Assembly (NCBI RefSeq): GCF_004803895.1 | Contig: NZ_CP021978.1 | Location: 8,060,001 to 8,124,000, forward strand | Direction: 5' to 3' | From: Streptomyces hawaiiensis | Lineage (GTDB): Bacteria > Actinomycetota > Actinomycetes > Streptomycetales > Streptomycetaceae | DNA: 64,000 nucleotides | In this document: piece by piece, positions 25,884-34,835 of the stretch | Numbering within the stretch: position 1 is the stretch's first letter | Layout: each line of letters starts with the position of its first letter | The notes under the pieces: model-generated | What the model saw: the letters and a program-made list of their open reading frames with translations, nothing else | Databases searched by the model: none | Told to the model about the DNA's origin: nothing | Program-made: the position numbers and the translations under genes

Positions 25884-27991
25884 CGGCAGACGTGCGGGGA
25901 CCCGGCACGACAGCCCCCATCGCCGTCGTCGGGCTGTCCTGCCGGTTCCCCGGCGCCGCGCACCCGGCGGAGTTCTGGCAGAACCTCATGTCCGGGACGG
26001 ACAGCGTCGGGGAGGTGCCCGAGGGCCGCTGGGAAGCCCGGGTCGCGGCAGCGTCGGGCACGGTGGGAACCCCCGTGCGGCGCGGCGGATTCATCGCCGG
26101 GACCGACGAGTTCGATGCCGGCCTGTTCGGCATCAGGTGGCGCGAGGCCGAGCACATGGATCCCCAGCAGCGGCTGCTCCTGGAGCTTGCCTGGGAGTGC
26201 CTGGAGGACGCCGCGATCGAGACCGCGCAGGTGCGCGGCCGGCAGTGGGGCGTCTACGTGGGGGCGTGCGCCGACGACTTCCGGATGCGGTATTTCGCGT
26301 CCGGGCAGCTGGACCGGTTCGGGCACATGGGCACCAGCCGGGCGCTGCTGGCGGGCCGCGTCTCGCACCAGTTCGGCCTGTGCGGTCCGAGCGAGGTGCT
26401 CGACACCGGTCAGTCATCGTCTCTGGCCGCGCTGCACCGGGCGGTTTCGTCCCTGCGGCTCGGTGAGTGCGAGGCCGCACTCGTCGCGGGCGTCAACCTC
26501 AACCTGCTGCCGGACGTCACCGACCAGATCCAGCTGTGGGGCGGCCTGTCCGCCGACGGCCGCTGCCGCACCTTCGACGAGGGCGCGGGCGGCTACGTTC
26601 GTGCGGAGGGCGGCGGCTGCGTCGTCCTCAAGCCGCTGGACGCGGCGATGCGGGACGGTGACCACGTCTACTGCGTGATCCGCGGCAGTGCCGTCAACAA
26701 CGACGGCGGCCGTGCCGGTCTCGGTGTGCCGTCGCAGGACGCGCAGCAGGCGGTGATCGAGGCTGCCCACCGAGCCGCCGGCGTGACGGCCGCGGACGTG
26801 ACCTACGTCGAACTGCACGGCACCGGCACTCCGGTGGGCGACCCGGTGGAGGCCCGCGCCATCGGCGAGGCCATCGGCGCCAAGCGCCCGCAGGGCGATC
26901 CGGTGCGGGTCGGGTCCGTCAAGACGAACATCGGGCACCTGGAGTCCGCGGCGGGCATCGCCGGGTTCATCAAGGCGTGTCTCGCCCTGCGCCACGAGCA
27001 GTTGCCGCCGAGCCTCAACTACCGGCGCAGCCCCGCGGATCTTCCCTTGGACAAGCTGAACATCCAGGTTGTGGTGCGGCCCGTGGAGCAGCCGTGTGCT
27101 CGCGGCGAAGTCATCGGGGTCAGCTCGTTCGGGATGGGCGGCACCAACGTCCATGTGGTGCTGGGGGCTTCGCCCGCCGAGGACCACCGGGCGCACTCCG
27201 CGGCCGCCGACACCGTGTGGTGTCTGTCCGGCCGCTCCCGCGAAGCGGTCCGCGCACTGGCCGGCGCCCTGTTCCACCACCGGTTCCCCGAGGACCGGTA
27301 CTCCGTCGCCGACGTCGCGTGGACGCTGAGCCACCGGGAACAGCAGGAGCACCGGGCGGCGGTCGTCGGCGGCGACTGGGCGGAGATACGCGAGGGCCTG
27401 ACGAAGGTCGTGGCCGGTCATGACCTGGCCGCACCCGCAAGCTGGCTCCAGGACGCGGCACCCGCCCGCACCGCACTGGTCGGGCTTGCAGGAACGTTTG
27501 CCTACGCGGGCGGCATCGCCGACGTCAGGGAGCGGTTGGGGCAGGGGCTGCGCAAGGTGCCGGGCCTGCCCACGTACCGCTTCGAGCGGGAGACCTTCAC
27601 CGGCCCCGTGCACCGCGCGGCCGCCGCCCCGCCGCCGGAACCGCCCGCCGCAGCCCGACGGGCCACTGCTCAAGAGGCCGACTGCAAGCCGCCGTTCGCC
27701 GAGCAGTGGGCGCGCGCGGCCACCGGAGCGGACCGCCGGTGGCTGATCCGCTCGCTCCTCGAACGTGAGCTCCTCACCGTCATGGGCGAGCCCGGGGAGC
27801 CGCAGCTGCGGATCGACCCCGACGACACCTTCAGGGACATGGGCATCGACTCCATGTCGCTCATCGAGTTCCAGGACCGGATCGTCACCGCGACCAGCCT
27901 CGCGATCCCCGAGACGGCCCTGTTCGATCACCCCACGATCAACGAACTGACGGCGCATATGGACGCCGAGTTGGAGGCCACGCGTGGCTGA
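25877..27991 (+). CDS. PKS loading protein: KSQ-ACP without acyltransferase
   Basis: About 704 aa. A type I ketosynthase domain (IAVVGLSCRFPG through SSFGMGGTNVHVVLG) has Gln in place of the active-site Cys (DTGQSSSLAALH, ~Gln178), the mark of a decarboxylating KSQ starter domain; the His residues in VELHGTGTPVGDP and VKTNIGHLES are kept. After it the KS-AT linker is recognisable (VWCLSGRSREAVRALAGAL, VADVAWTLSHREQQEHRA), then almost at once the post-AT linker (LPTYRFERETF), so the AT itself has been deleted. A C-terminal ACP follows with Ser in MGIDSMSLIEF. Start GTG 25877, or TTG 25880 three bases on; both lie behind GGAGG. The acyl group on this ACP must come from an AT in trans. Confidence 0.9.
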   Translation: MLTADVRGPGTTAPIAVVGLSCRFPGAAHPAEFWQNLMSGTDSVGEVPEGRWEARVAAASGTVGTPVRRGGFIAGTDEFDAGLFGIRWREAEHMDPQQRLLLELAWECLEDAAIETAQVRGRQWGVYVGACADDFRMRYFASGQLDRFGHMGTSRALLAGRVSHQFGLCGPSEVLDTGQSSSLAALHRAVSSLRLGECEAALVAGVNLNLLPDVTDQIQLWGGLSADGRCRTFDEGAGGYVRAEGGGCVVLKPLDAAMRDGDHVYCVIRGSAVNNDGGRAGLGVPSQDAQQAVIEAAHRAAGVTAADVTYVELHGTGTPVGDPVEARAIGEAIGAKRPQGDPVRVGSVKTNIGHLESAAGIAGFIKACLALRHEQLPPSLNYRRSPADLPLDKLNIQVVVRPVEQPCARGEVIGVSSFGMGGTNVHVVLGASPAEDHRAHSAAADTVWCLSGRSREAVRALAGALFHHRFPEDRYSVADVAWTLSHREQQEHRAAVVGGDWAEIREGLTKVVAGHDLAAPASWLQDAAPARTALVGLAGTFAYAGGIADVRERLGQGLRKVPGLPTYRFERETFTGPVHRAAAAPPPEPPAAARRATAQEADCKPPFAEQWARAATGADRRWLIRSLLERELLTVMGEPGEPQLRIDPDDTFRDMGIDSMSLIEFQDRIVTATSLAIPETALFDHPTINELTAHMDAELEATRG

Positions 27992-30900
27992 GCAAGCAAC
28001 GCAGCAGGAGGACATCGCGGTCATCGGGATGGCCTGTCGCTATCCCGGCGGGGTGAACACCCCCGACCTCCTGTGGGACCTGGTCGGCGGCGGCAAGGAC
28101 GCCGTGGGCGACTTCCCCGGCAACCGCGACTGGCACACCGAGGACCTGTACGACCCGAGCTTCGTGCGGCAGGGAGGCTTCCTGCACGACGCGGACACCT
28201 TCGACGCGGCATTCTTCGGCATCAGACCCGCCGAGGCGATAGCGATGGACCCGCAGCAGCGCGTGCTGCTGCAAACCGCGTGGGAGGCGATCGAACGCGC
28301 CGGGATCCTCCCGTCCAGCCTCAAGGGCTCACAGACCGGGGTCTTCGTGGGCGTCATGCCGAACGAGTACGGGATGCCGCTGTGGAAGTGGCAGGACGAG
28401 ACCGCCGGTTTCATGGGCACCGGCACGTCACCGAGCGTGGCCTCGGGCCGTATCTCGTACCTCCTCGGCCTGGAGGGCCCGGCACTGACCATCGACACCG
28501 CCTGCTCGTCGTCGGGCACCGCGATCCACACCGCGGTCCGCTCGCTGCGCAGCGGCGAGACGGACCTGGCGCTCGCGGGCGGGTGCACGGTCTTGGCGGG
28601 CCCGGGCATGTTCGTGGACTACGCGAAGAAGGGCGCCCTGTCGCCGGACGGCCGCTGCCGCACGTTCTCGGACACCGCCAACGGCACGGTGTGGGCAGAG
28701 GGCGCCGGCGTCCTCGTACTGGAGCCCCTGTCCAAAGCGAAGCGCCTGGGCCGCCGCGTCCTCGGCGTCATCAAGGGCACCGCGGTCAACCAGGACGGGG
28801 CGAGCAACGGCCTGACCGCGCCCAGCGGCAAGGCCCAGGTCAAGGTGATCCAGCGGGCCCTCGCGGACGCGCGGCTCGCCCCGCAGGACATCCAGCTCGT
28901 GGAGGCGCACGGCACCGCCACCAAGCTCGGCGACCCCATCGAAGCCAACGCCATCCAGGCGACCTACGGCCAGGGGCGGGGCGAGGAGCCGGTCTGGATC
29001 GGCTCGTTCAAGTCGAACATCGGCCACTCCATGGCCGCCGCCGGTGTGGGCGGCGTCATCAAGTGCCTGATGGCGATGCGCGCCCGCACCATGCCGAAGA
29101 CGCTGCACGTGGAGGAACTCAACGCGCACGTGGACTGGTCGTCGTCGGTGGGCGTGCTGCGGGAGAGCAGGCCATGGCCCGCCCCGTACGACGGCGTACG
29201 CCGCTGCGCGGTCTCCTCCTTCGGCGTCAGCGGCACCAACTCGCACGTCATCCTGGAGAGCTGGGAAGAGGCCGAGGAGACCCAGGCCGAGCAGACGACG
29301 CAGCCCGCAGAGGACACCGCGGCCCCGCACACGCTGAAGCTCGCGGCCAAGACGCCGTCCGCGGTGCGCGCTTACGCCGCGGCACTGGCCGACGAGCTCG
29401 CTTGCGGCGATGCACCGGTGGCGGCCTTCGCCCAGGCGTGCGCGACCCAGCGCGAGGACTTCGACCACCGCGCGGTCGCGATCGGCACGGGGCGCGCCGA
29501 ACTCGCCGACGCTCTACGGGCGTTCGCGGCCGGGACGGAAGAGCCGTCGGTCGTGCACGGTGAGGCGCGACGGATCCGCCGCCCGGTGTTCGTCTTCCCC
29601 GGCCAGGGCTCGCAGTGGGACGAGATGGCCGTGCGGCTGCTGCGCGAGTCCGACGTGTTCCGGCTGCGGGTCGAGGAGTGCGCGGGCGCGTTCAAGCCGT
29701 ACCTCGACTTCGACCTGATGGACGTCCTGTCCGGTGCGGACCAGGAGACCGACCGGGACCGCACCGACGTCGTACAGCCGCTGATCTTCACCATGATGCT
29801 GGGCCTCGCGGCCCTGTGGCGGTCCGTCGGAGTCGAACCGGCCGCGGTCGTCGGCCACTCCCAGGGCGAGGTCGCGGCCGCCTGCCTGTCCGGCGCCCTC
29901 AGCCTCGACGCGGCCGCCCGCGTGGTGACCTGCCGCAGCCGCATCCTGGAGGAGCGTGGGCGCGGCGGCATGGTGGCCGTGGCCGTCGGCCCGCAGGAGG
30001 CCCTGTCCCTCGCGGGCGAGGTGGATGCACAGCTGGTCGTGGCGGCCACCAACGGGCCCGGGTTCGTCATCTTGTCCGGTGACGACGAGCCCGGCATCCA
30101 GGCCCTGCTCGACCTGTGCGAGGACCGCGGCACCTACGCCCGCCGCGTACCCGCCAAGTGCGCCTCGCACTCGCCCGTCATGGCCGAGCTGGAGGACGTC
30201 GTCCTGGGCGGCCTCGACGGCCTCCACACGGCCGTGTCCGACATGCCGATGTTCTCGACGGTCGAGGGACGGCAGATTCACAGCCAGGACCTGACGGCCG
30301 CGTACTGGTACCGGAACCTGCGCGAGCAGGTCCGGTTCGCCGAGACCATCGAGGAGATGGTGTCACACGGCTACGACGCCTTCGTCGAGCTCAGCCCGCA
30401 CCCTGTGCTGCTCGGCCCACTCCAGCGCATCCTTGAGCACGTCGGCAGCGATGCCCCGGTGTGTGCAACTCTCAGGCGCGACCAGGGCGGGTACGAACGC
30501 TTCCTGACGGCCGCCGCGGAGGCGTACGTTCAGGGGCACGCCATCGACTGGCGCATGCTGCACGGTGCGCACTGGCCGCAGCGGCGGGCGGGCGCGGAGC
30601 TGCCCACGTACCCCTTCGAAGGTCGCAGGTTCTGGCTGCCGGCACGGCCTGACGTGACCGCCGTGGCGTCGCCGCGGACAGCTGCGGCCAGGTCCACCGC
30701 GCGCCTCATGGACGGCGGGCATCCCTTCATCGACTCCGTGATCGAGACTGCCGACGGCTCGGTCGTGCTGAGCGGGCGGCTCTCCATCCGCAGCCACCCG
30801 TGGCTGATGGACCACGCCGTCGAGGACACCGCCCTGCTGCCCGGCACGGCCTTCGCGGAGTTGATGATCTCCGCGGGCGGCGAACTGGGCTGCGAGGCAC

Positions 30901-33900
30901 TCGACGAACTCCTGCTGAGGGACCCGCTGCCGCTGCCGATGGACGGCGCCCCCGTCGACGTGCAGATCTCCGTGCGGCAGCCCGACACACAGGGCGTGCG
31001 GTCGGCGGCGGTCTTCTCACGCCCGGCGGGCGAGGCCGCGTGGCGGCACCACGCGGACGGCCTGCTGACGCGGCCGGGCACGCCGGAGCCCGCGGCCAGC
31101 GTGGACCTGACGGCCCCTGCGGGTGCCGCGCCTCTGGACGCCGCGGGCCTGTACCCGCTGCTGCGCGGCATGGGCTACGGCTACGGAGACGCCTTCCAAG
31201 GCGTGCGCGAGGGCGCACACCAGGGCGACTGGGTCCGGTCACGGGTGGTCCTGCCGGACAGCGCGCGCGTCAACCACCGAGGCTTCGCCGCGCACCCGGC
31301 ACTGGTCGACGCCGCCCTGCACGCCGCTGTGGCCTGCGGGCTCCTGGGCGAGTCCCGGGCCGGGAACATCGCCGTGCCCTTCCTGTTCAACGGCGTGCGC
31401 GCCTACGACAGTCACGGGGCCGGCGAGTGCTGGGCCCTGGCGCGCCGGGTGGCGCCCGACGCGATCACGCTGACCCTCGCCGACGACGAGGGCCGGGTCC
31501 TGCTGAGCGTCGACCGCATGGTGGTCCGCGGCCTCGCCCTGCCCGGTGCCCGGCCCGACCTGGACGCAGCCGCGCTCTACGCCACAGAGTGGACCGAGGT
31601 GGCCGGTGACCCCGGCGACGAGCGCCGCCTGTGCGTGGTGGGCGGTGACGGACGGCTCGCCTCGGTGCTGCGGGACACCGCGCGCGGCGGCATCACCATG
31701 GCCACCCTCGACGAGGCCGCCATCGTGCTCAGGGGCCTGCCCGGGCCATGGCAGGTCGTTCTGCCCGCTCCGGCCGTCGGCCCCGAGGACGGCCACGAGG
31801 AGCAGGTACACGGCTCCGCGGCCTGGGCCCTAGCGGCGATCCAGCGCTGGCTGCACACCGAGGACCTCGCCGAGCGGGTCCTGATGACCTTCGTCACCGA
31901 GGGCTCGATCGCCGTGCCCGGCGACGACGCGCATCCGCTCGGCTCCAGCGCCGTGTGGGGTGTGGTCCGCTCCGCGCAGACCGAGCACCCCGGGCAGTTC
32001 CGCGTCCTGGACCTCGACGCGGCCGCGCTCGACGAGCCGGAGGCCGCAGCGGCGGCGCTCGCGCGCACCGAGCCGCAACTGGCCGTGCGCGGGGACCGGG
32101 TTCTGCGGCCCTACCTGTGGCCGGTCGCCACCCTCGCCGAAGCGTCCCCCGACATCGGCGGCGGCACGGTCGTGATCACCGGCGGCACCGGCACCATCGG
32201 CCGCGCGGTGGCGCGGCACCTGGTGACCCGGTGGAACGTGCGCTCCCTCGCGCTGCTCAGCCGCAGCGGCCCGGACGCCCCGGGAATGGGCGAGCTCACC
32301 GCCGAGCTGGAAGCTCTCGGCGCCACCGTGCGGGTGGTCCGCGCCGACGTGTCGGACGCGGAGAGCGTCCGCACGGCACTGGCACGGCTGCGCGCCGAGC
32401 GCCCCTTGGCCGGCGTCGTGCACGCGGCGGGCGTCCTCGACGACGCGATCGTCTCGAACATGACACCCGACCAGCTGCACAAGGTCCTCAGGAGCAAGGT
32501 CGACTCCGCCCTGCACCTCGACGCCGCGACCCGCGAGGACGAACTGCGCTTCTTCACGCTCTTCTCGTCCCTGTACGGCGTCCTCGGCGGACCCGCCCAG
32601 GCCAACTATGCCGGCGCCAACACGTTCCTGGACCAGTTCGCGCAGTGGCGTCGCGCCCAGGGCCGGCCGGCGAACTCCGTCGCCTGGGGTCTGTGGGGCG
32701 AGGCGACGGGCATGACCGGCCACCTCGGCGAGGGCGATCTGCTGCGCCTGCGGCGCAACGGCGTCGCGCCCTTCGACGTGGCGGAGGGACTCGCCCTCTT
32801 CGACGGGGCGCTCGCCGACGGTACGGTCGCGCTGGTCGCCGCGCGTCTCGCGGTGGCGGACGCCAGCAGGAACGGCACCGTGGAAGGCCCGTTCCTGCTG
32901 GCCGAGCTGGCGCAGACGCTCACCAAGAGTGGCGGAAGCACGCCGCGGGCCGCTGCTCCGGCACCCGCGCACCGGCCTTCCGCGTCCCCGGCAACGGCAA
33001 CGGCAACGGCACAGTCGGCCCAGGAGGTCGCCGACAACCGCCTGGATGAGGCGGCGGACGTGCTCGCGCTCCTGCAGTCCCCCGACGCCTCGCACGACCA
33101 GCGTGTGATGGGCGCCCTGACCCTGGTCAAGGAGTGCGTCGCCGGGCTGCTCGGCCTGGAGCCGCGGCGGGTGGACGCGCAGAAGTCGTTCTACGAGATG
33201 GGCTTCGACTCGCTCACTTCGATGGAGCTCCGCGTCCGCCTCGGGCGCAGGCTCGACACCCGCCTGGGCGCGACCGTGGTGTTCGACCACCCCACGCCGG
33301 AGGCCCTGGCAGCCCACGTCGTGGAGCGGCTCGGCGGCGGCACGGACTCCCCGGACGACGACGCGGAGGCCGCCCCAGGCCGGGCCGAGCCCCGCGGCAG
33401 CGCAGCGCCTCGGCACGCCGACGGCATCGCCCCGCAGGGCGCCGTACCGGGCCATGGAGATGACAGCGGCGCGGCACCCGGCCCCGCCGCGGCGACCGAA
33501 TCCGAGCCGCCGCTCTCCGACTCCGCCCCCTTCCCGCTGACCAAGCTGCAGGAGGCGTATCTGGCGGGCCGCGCGGGTGACTTCGAGCTGGGCAACGTAT
33601 CCACGTACCTGTACGTGGAGGTCGACCTGGTCCGCTTCGACGTGCGGGCAGCCGAGCGGGCCCTGAACCGGCTCGTGCGGCGGCACGCGATGCTGCGCGC
33701 TGTCTTCGACCCGGAGGCCGGCACGCAGCGCGTCCTCGGCTCCGTCCCGCGCCTGTCGATCCCCGTCGAGGACCTGACCCGGCTGGCGGAAGCCGAACGG
33801 CGGCAGCGGCTCGCCGAGATCCACGACGAGCTCAAAGCGCAGACCTTCGGCGTCTCGTGCTGGCCGCTGTTCGTCGTGCGCGCCACCCGCATCGATGATG

Positions 33901-34835
33901 CGGTGACCCGGCTGCACGTCGGGATCGACGTCCTGATCTCCGATGGCGGCAGCAGCGCCCTTCTGTTCGAGGAGTGGGCCGAGCTGTACGAGGCGCCGGA
34001 CAGGGAACTGCCGGAGCCGGGCGCCTCGTACGAGGAGTACGTCGTGCGGCTGCGCGAGCAGGCCGCGTCCGAGGAGACCGAGCCCAGCAGGACCTACTGG
34101 CGCGAGCGTCTGGAGAGCCTGCCGCCCGCGCCTGAACTGCCGCTCGCAGTACGCCTCGCCGACGTGTCCGAGCCGGTGTTCACCAACCGGTTCATGCGGA
34201 TCGAGACACCGGAGTGGGAGCAGTTCAAGCGCAACTCGGCCGCCGCCGGCCTGACCGCGTCGGGCGCCGTGCTCGCCGCGTACTGCCAGGTGCTCGCCGC
34301 ATGGTCCAAGACCGCGGACTTCACGGTCAACTGCCTGGTCTCGCACCGCAACGCCGTCCCGGACCTGGACATGGCGAAGGTGGTGGGGAATTTCTCCGCG
34401 ACCAGCCTGCTCGAAGTCCACGTGGACCAGGCCGCGCCGTTCCGTGACGTGGCCCGGCAGATCCAGCGGCAGCTGCTGTGCGACATGGAGCACACCGCGT
34501 ACACCGGTCTCGACGTGCTGCGCGACCTCGGCCGCCTGGACGCGGGCGCGGGCCGGGCCCGTATGCCGGTGGTGTTCAACAGCACGATCGGCGGCGCTCC
34601 CACCAAGGCCGGGGCGCAGGCCGGGCCGGTGGGTCAGCTGTGCCGTATGGGCGTGCGCGGCACCCCGGTGTGGAGCGGGGTGCGCACGCCTCAAGTGATC
34701 CTGGATCACACGGCATTCGAGGAGAACGGCGGCCTGATCCTCAACTGGGACGTGGTGGAAGACGTGTTCCCCGCGGGTGTCGTGGACGCGATGTTCGCGG
34801 CGTACGAAAGGCTTATTCGTGAACTCTGTCGTTGA
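27984..34835 (+). CDS. Hybrid PKS module KS-AT-DH-KR-ACP with C-terminal heterocyclization (Cy) domain
   Basis: 2283 aa. KS ~8-430 (DTACSSSGTAIH; EAHGTATKLGDP; KSNIGHSMAAAG). AT ~530-850: GHSQGE at ~624 and the specificity motif CASH at ~725, neither YASH (methylmalonyl) nor HAFH (malonyl), which suits a larger extender. DH ~905-1170: DHAVEDTALLPGTA, where HxxxGxxxxP has Asp for Gly, and VDAALHAA. KR ~1390-1600: TGGTGTIGR, LDD (B-type), NYAGAN. ACP Ser ~1741 (GFDSLTSMEL). The terminal domain ~1845-2275 has DVLISDGGS (DxxxxDxxS), LPPAPELPL, VVGNFSATSLL, TPQVILDH, so it is Cy rather than an ordinary C domain. No ER or MT. GTG 27984 has GGAGG six bases before it and overlaps the upstream stop. 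As the only extension module it must act repeatedly to build a tetraketide. Confidence 0.94.
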   Translation: MAEQATQQEDIAVIGMACRYPGGVNTPDLLWDLVGGGKDAVGDFPGNRDWHTEDLYDPSFVRQGGFLHDADTFDAAFFGIRPAEAIAMDPQQRVLLQTAWEAIERAGILPSSLKGSQTGVFVGVMPNEYGMPLWKWQDETAGFMGTGTSPSVASGRISYLLGLEGPALTIDTACSSSGTAIHTAVRSLRSGETDLALAGGCTVLAGPGMFVDYAKKGALSPDGRCRTFSDTANGTVWAEGAGVLVLEPLSKAKRLGRRVLGVIKGTAVNQDGASNGLTAPSGKAQVKVIQRALADARLAPQDIQLVEAHGTATKLGDPIEANAIQATYGQGRGEEPVWIGSFKSNIGHSMAAAGVGGVIKCLMAMRARTMPKTLHVEELNAHVDWSSSVGVLRESRPWPAPYDGVRRCAVSSFGVSGTNSHVILESWEEAEETQAEQTTQPAEDTAAPHTLKLAAKTPSAVRAYAAALADELACGDAPVAAFAQACATQREDFDHRAVAIGTGRAELADALRAFAAGTEEPSVVHGEARRIRRPVFVFPGQGSQWDEMAVRLLRESDVFRLRVEECAGAFKPYLDFDLMDVLSGADQETDRDRTDVVQPLIFTMMLGLAALWRSVGVEPAAVVGHSQGEVAAACLSGALSLDAAARVVTCRSRILEERGRGGMVAVAVGPQEALSLAGEVDAQLVVAATNGPGFVILSGDDEPGIQALLDLCEDRGTYARRVPAKCASHSPVMAELEDVVLGGLDGLHTAVSDMPMFSTVEGRQIHSQDLTAAYWYRNLREQVRFAETIEEMVSHGYDAFVELSPHPVLLGPLQRILEHVGSDAPVCATLRRDQGGYERFLTAAAEAYVQGHAIDWRMLHGAHWPQRRAGAELPTYPFEGRRFWLPARPDVTAVASPRTAAARSTARLMDGGHPFIDSVIETADGSVVLSGRLSIRSHPWLMDHAVEDTALLPGTAFAELMISAGGELGCEALDELLLRDPLPLPMDGAPVDVQISVRQPDTQGVRSAAVFSRPAGEAAWRHHADGLLTRPGTPEPAASVDLTAPAGAAPLDAAGLYPLLRGMGYGYGDAFQGVREGAHQGDWVRSRVVLPDSARVNHRGFAAHPALVDAALHAAVACGLLGESRAGNIAVPFLFNGVRAYDSHGAGECWALARRVAPDAITLTLADDEGRVLLSVDRMVVRGLALPGARPDLDAAALYATEWTEVAGDPGDERRLCVVGGDGRLASVLRDTARGGITMATLDEAAIVLRGLPGPWQVVLPAPAVGPEDGHEEQVHGSAAWALAAIQRWLHTEDLAERVLMTFVTEGSIAVPGDDAHPLGSSAVWGVVRSAQTEHPGQFRVLDLDAAALDEPEAAAAALARTEPQLAVRGDRVLRPYLWPVATLAEASPDIGGGTVVITGGTGTIGRAVARHLVTRWNVRSLALLSRSGPDAPGMGELTAELEALGATVRVVRADVSDAESVRTALARLRAERPLAGVVHAAGVLDDAIVSNMTPDQLHKVLRSKVDSALHLDAATREDELRFFTLFSSLYGVLGGPAQANYAGANTFLDQFAQWRRAQGRPANSVAWGLWGEATGMTGHLGEGDLLRLRRNGVAPFDVAEGLALFDGALADGTVALVAARLAVADASRNGTVEGPFLLAELAQTLTKSGGSTPRAAAPAPAHRPSASPATATATAQSAQEVADNRLDEAADVLALLQSPDASHDQRVMGALTLVKECVAGLLGLEPRRVDAQKSFYEMGFDSLTSMELRVRLGRRLDTRLGATVVFDHPTPEALAAHVVERLGGGTDSPDDDAEAAPGRAEPRGSAAPRHADGIAPQGAVPGHGDDSGAAPGPAAATESEPPLSDSAPFPLTKLQEAYLAGRAGDFELGNVSTYLYVEVDLVRFDVRAAERALNRLVRRHAMLRAVFDPEAGTQRVLGSVPRLSIPVEDLTRLAEAERRQRLAEIHDELKAQTFGVSCWPLFVVRATRIDDAVTRLHVGIDVLISDGGSSALLFEEWAELYEAPDRELPEPGASYEEYVVRLREQAASEETEPSRTYWRERLESLPPAPELPLAVRLADVSEPVFTNRFMRIETPEWEQFKRNSAAAGLTASGAVLAAYCQVLAAWSKTADFTVNCLVSHRNAVPDLDMAKVVGNFSATSLLEVHVDQAAPFRDVARQIQRQLLCDMEHTAYTGLDVLRDLGRLDAGAGRARMPVVFNSTIGGAPTKAGAQAGPVGQLCRMGVRGTPVWSGVRTPQVILDHTAFEENGGLILNWDVVEDVFPAGVVDAMFAAYERLIRELCR

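Noticed and set aside
33525..34830. The PKS C-terminal domain as an ordinary NRPS condensation domain
   Set aside because: It lacks HHxxxDG and has DxxxxDxxS and the other Cy motifs, so heterocyclization is the right call.
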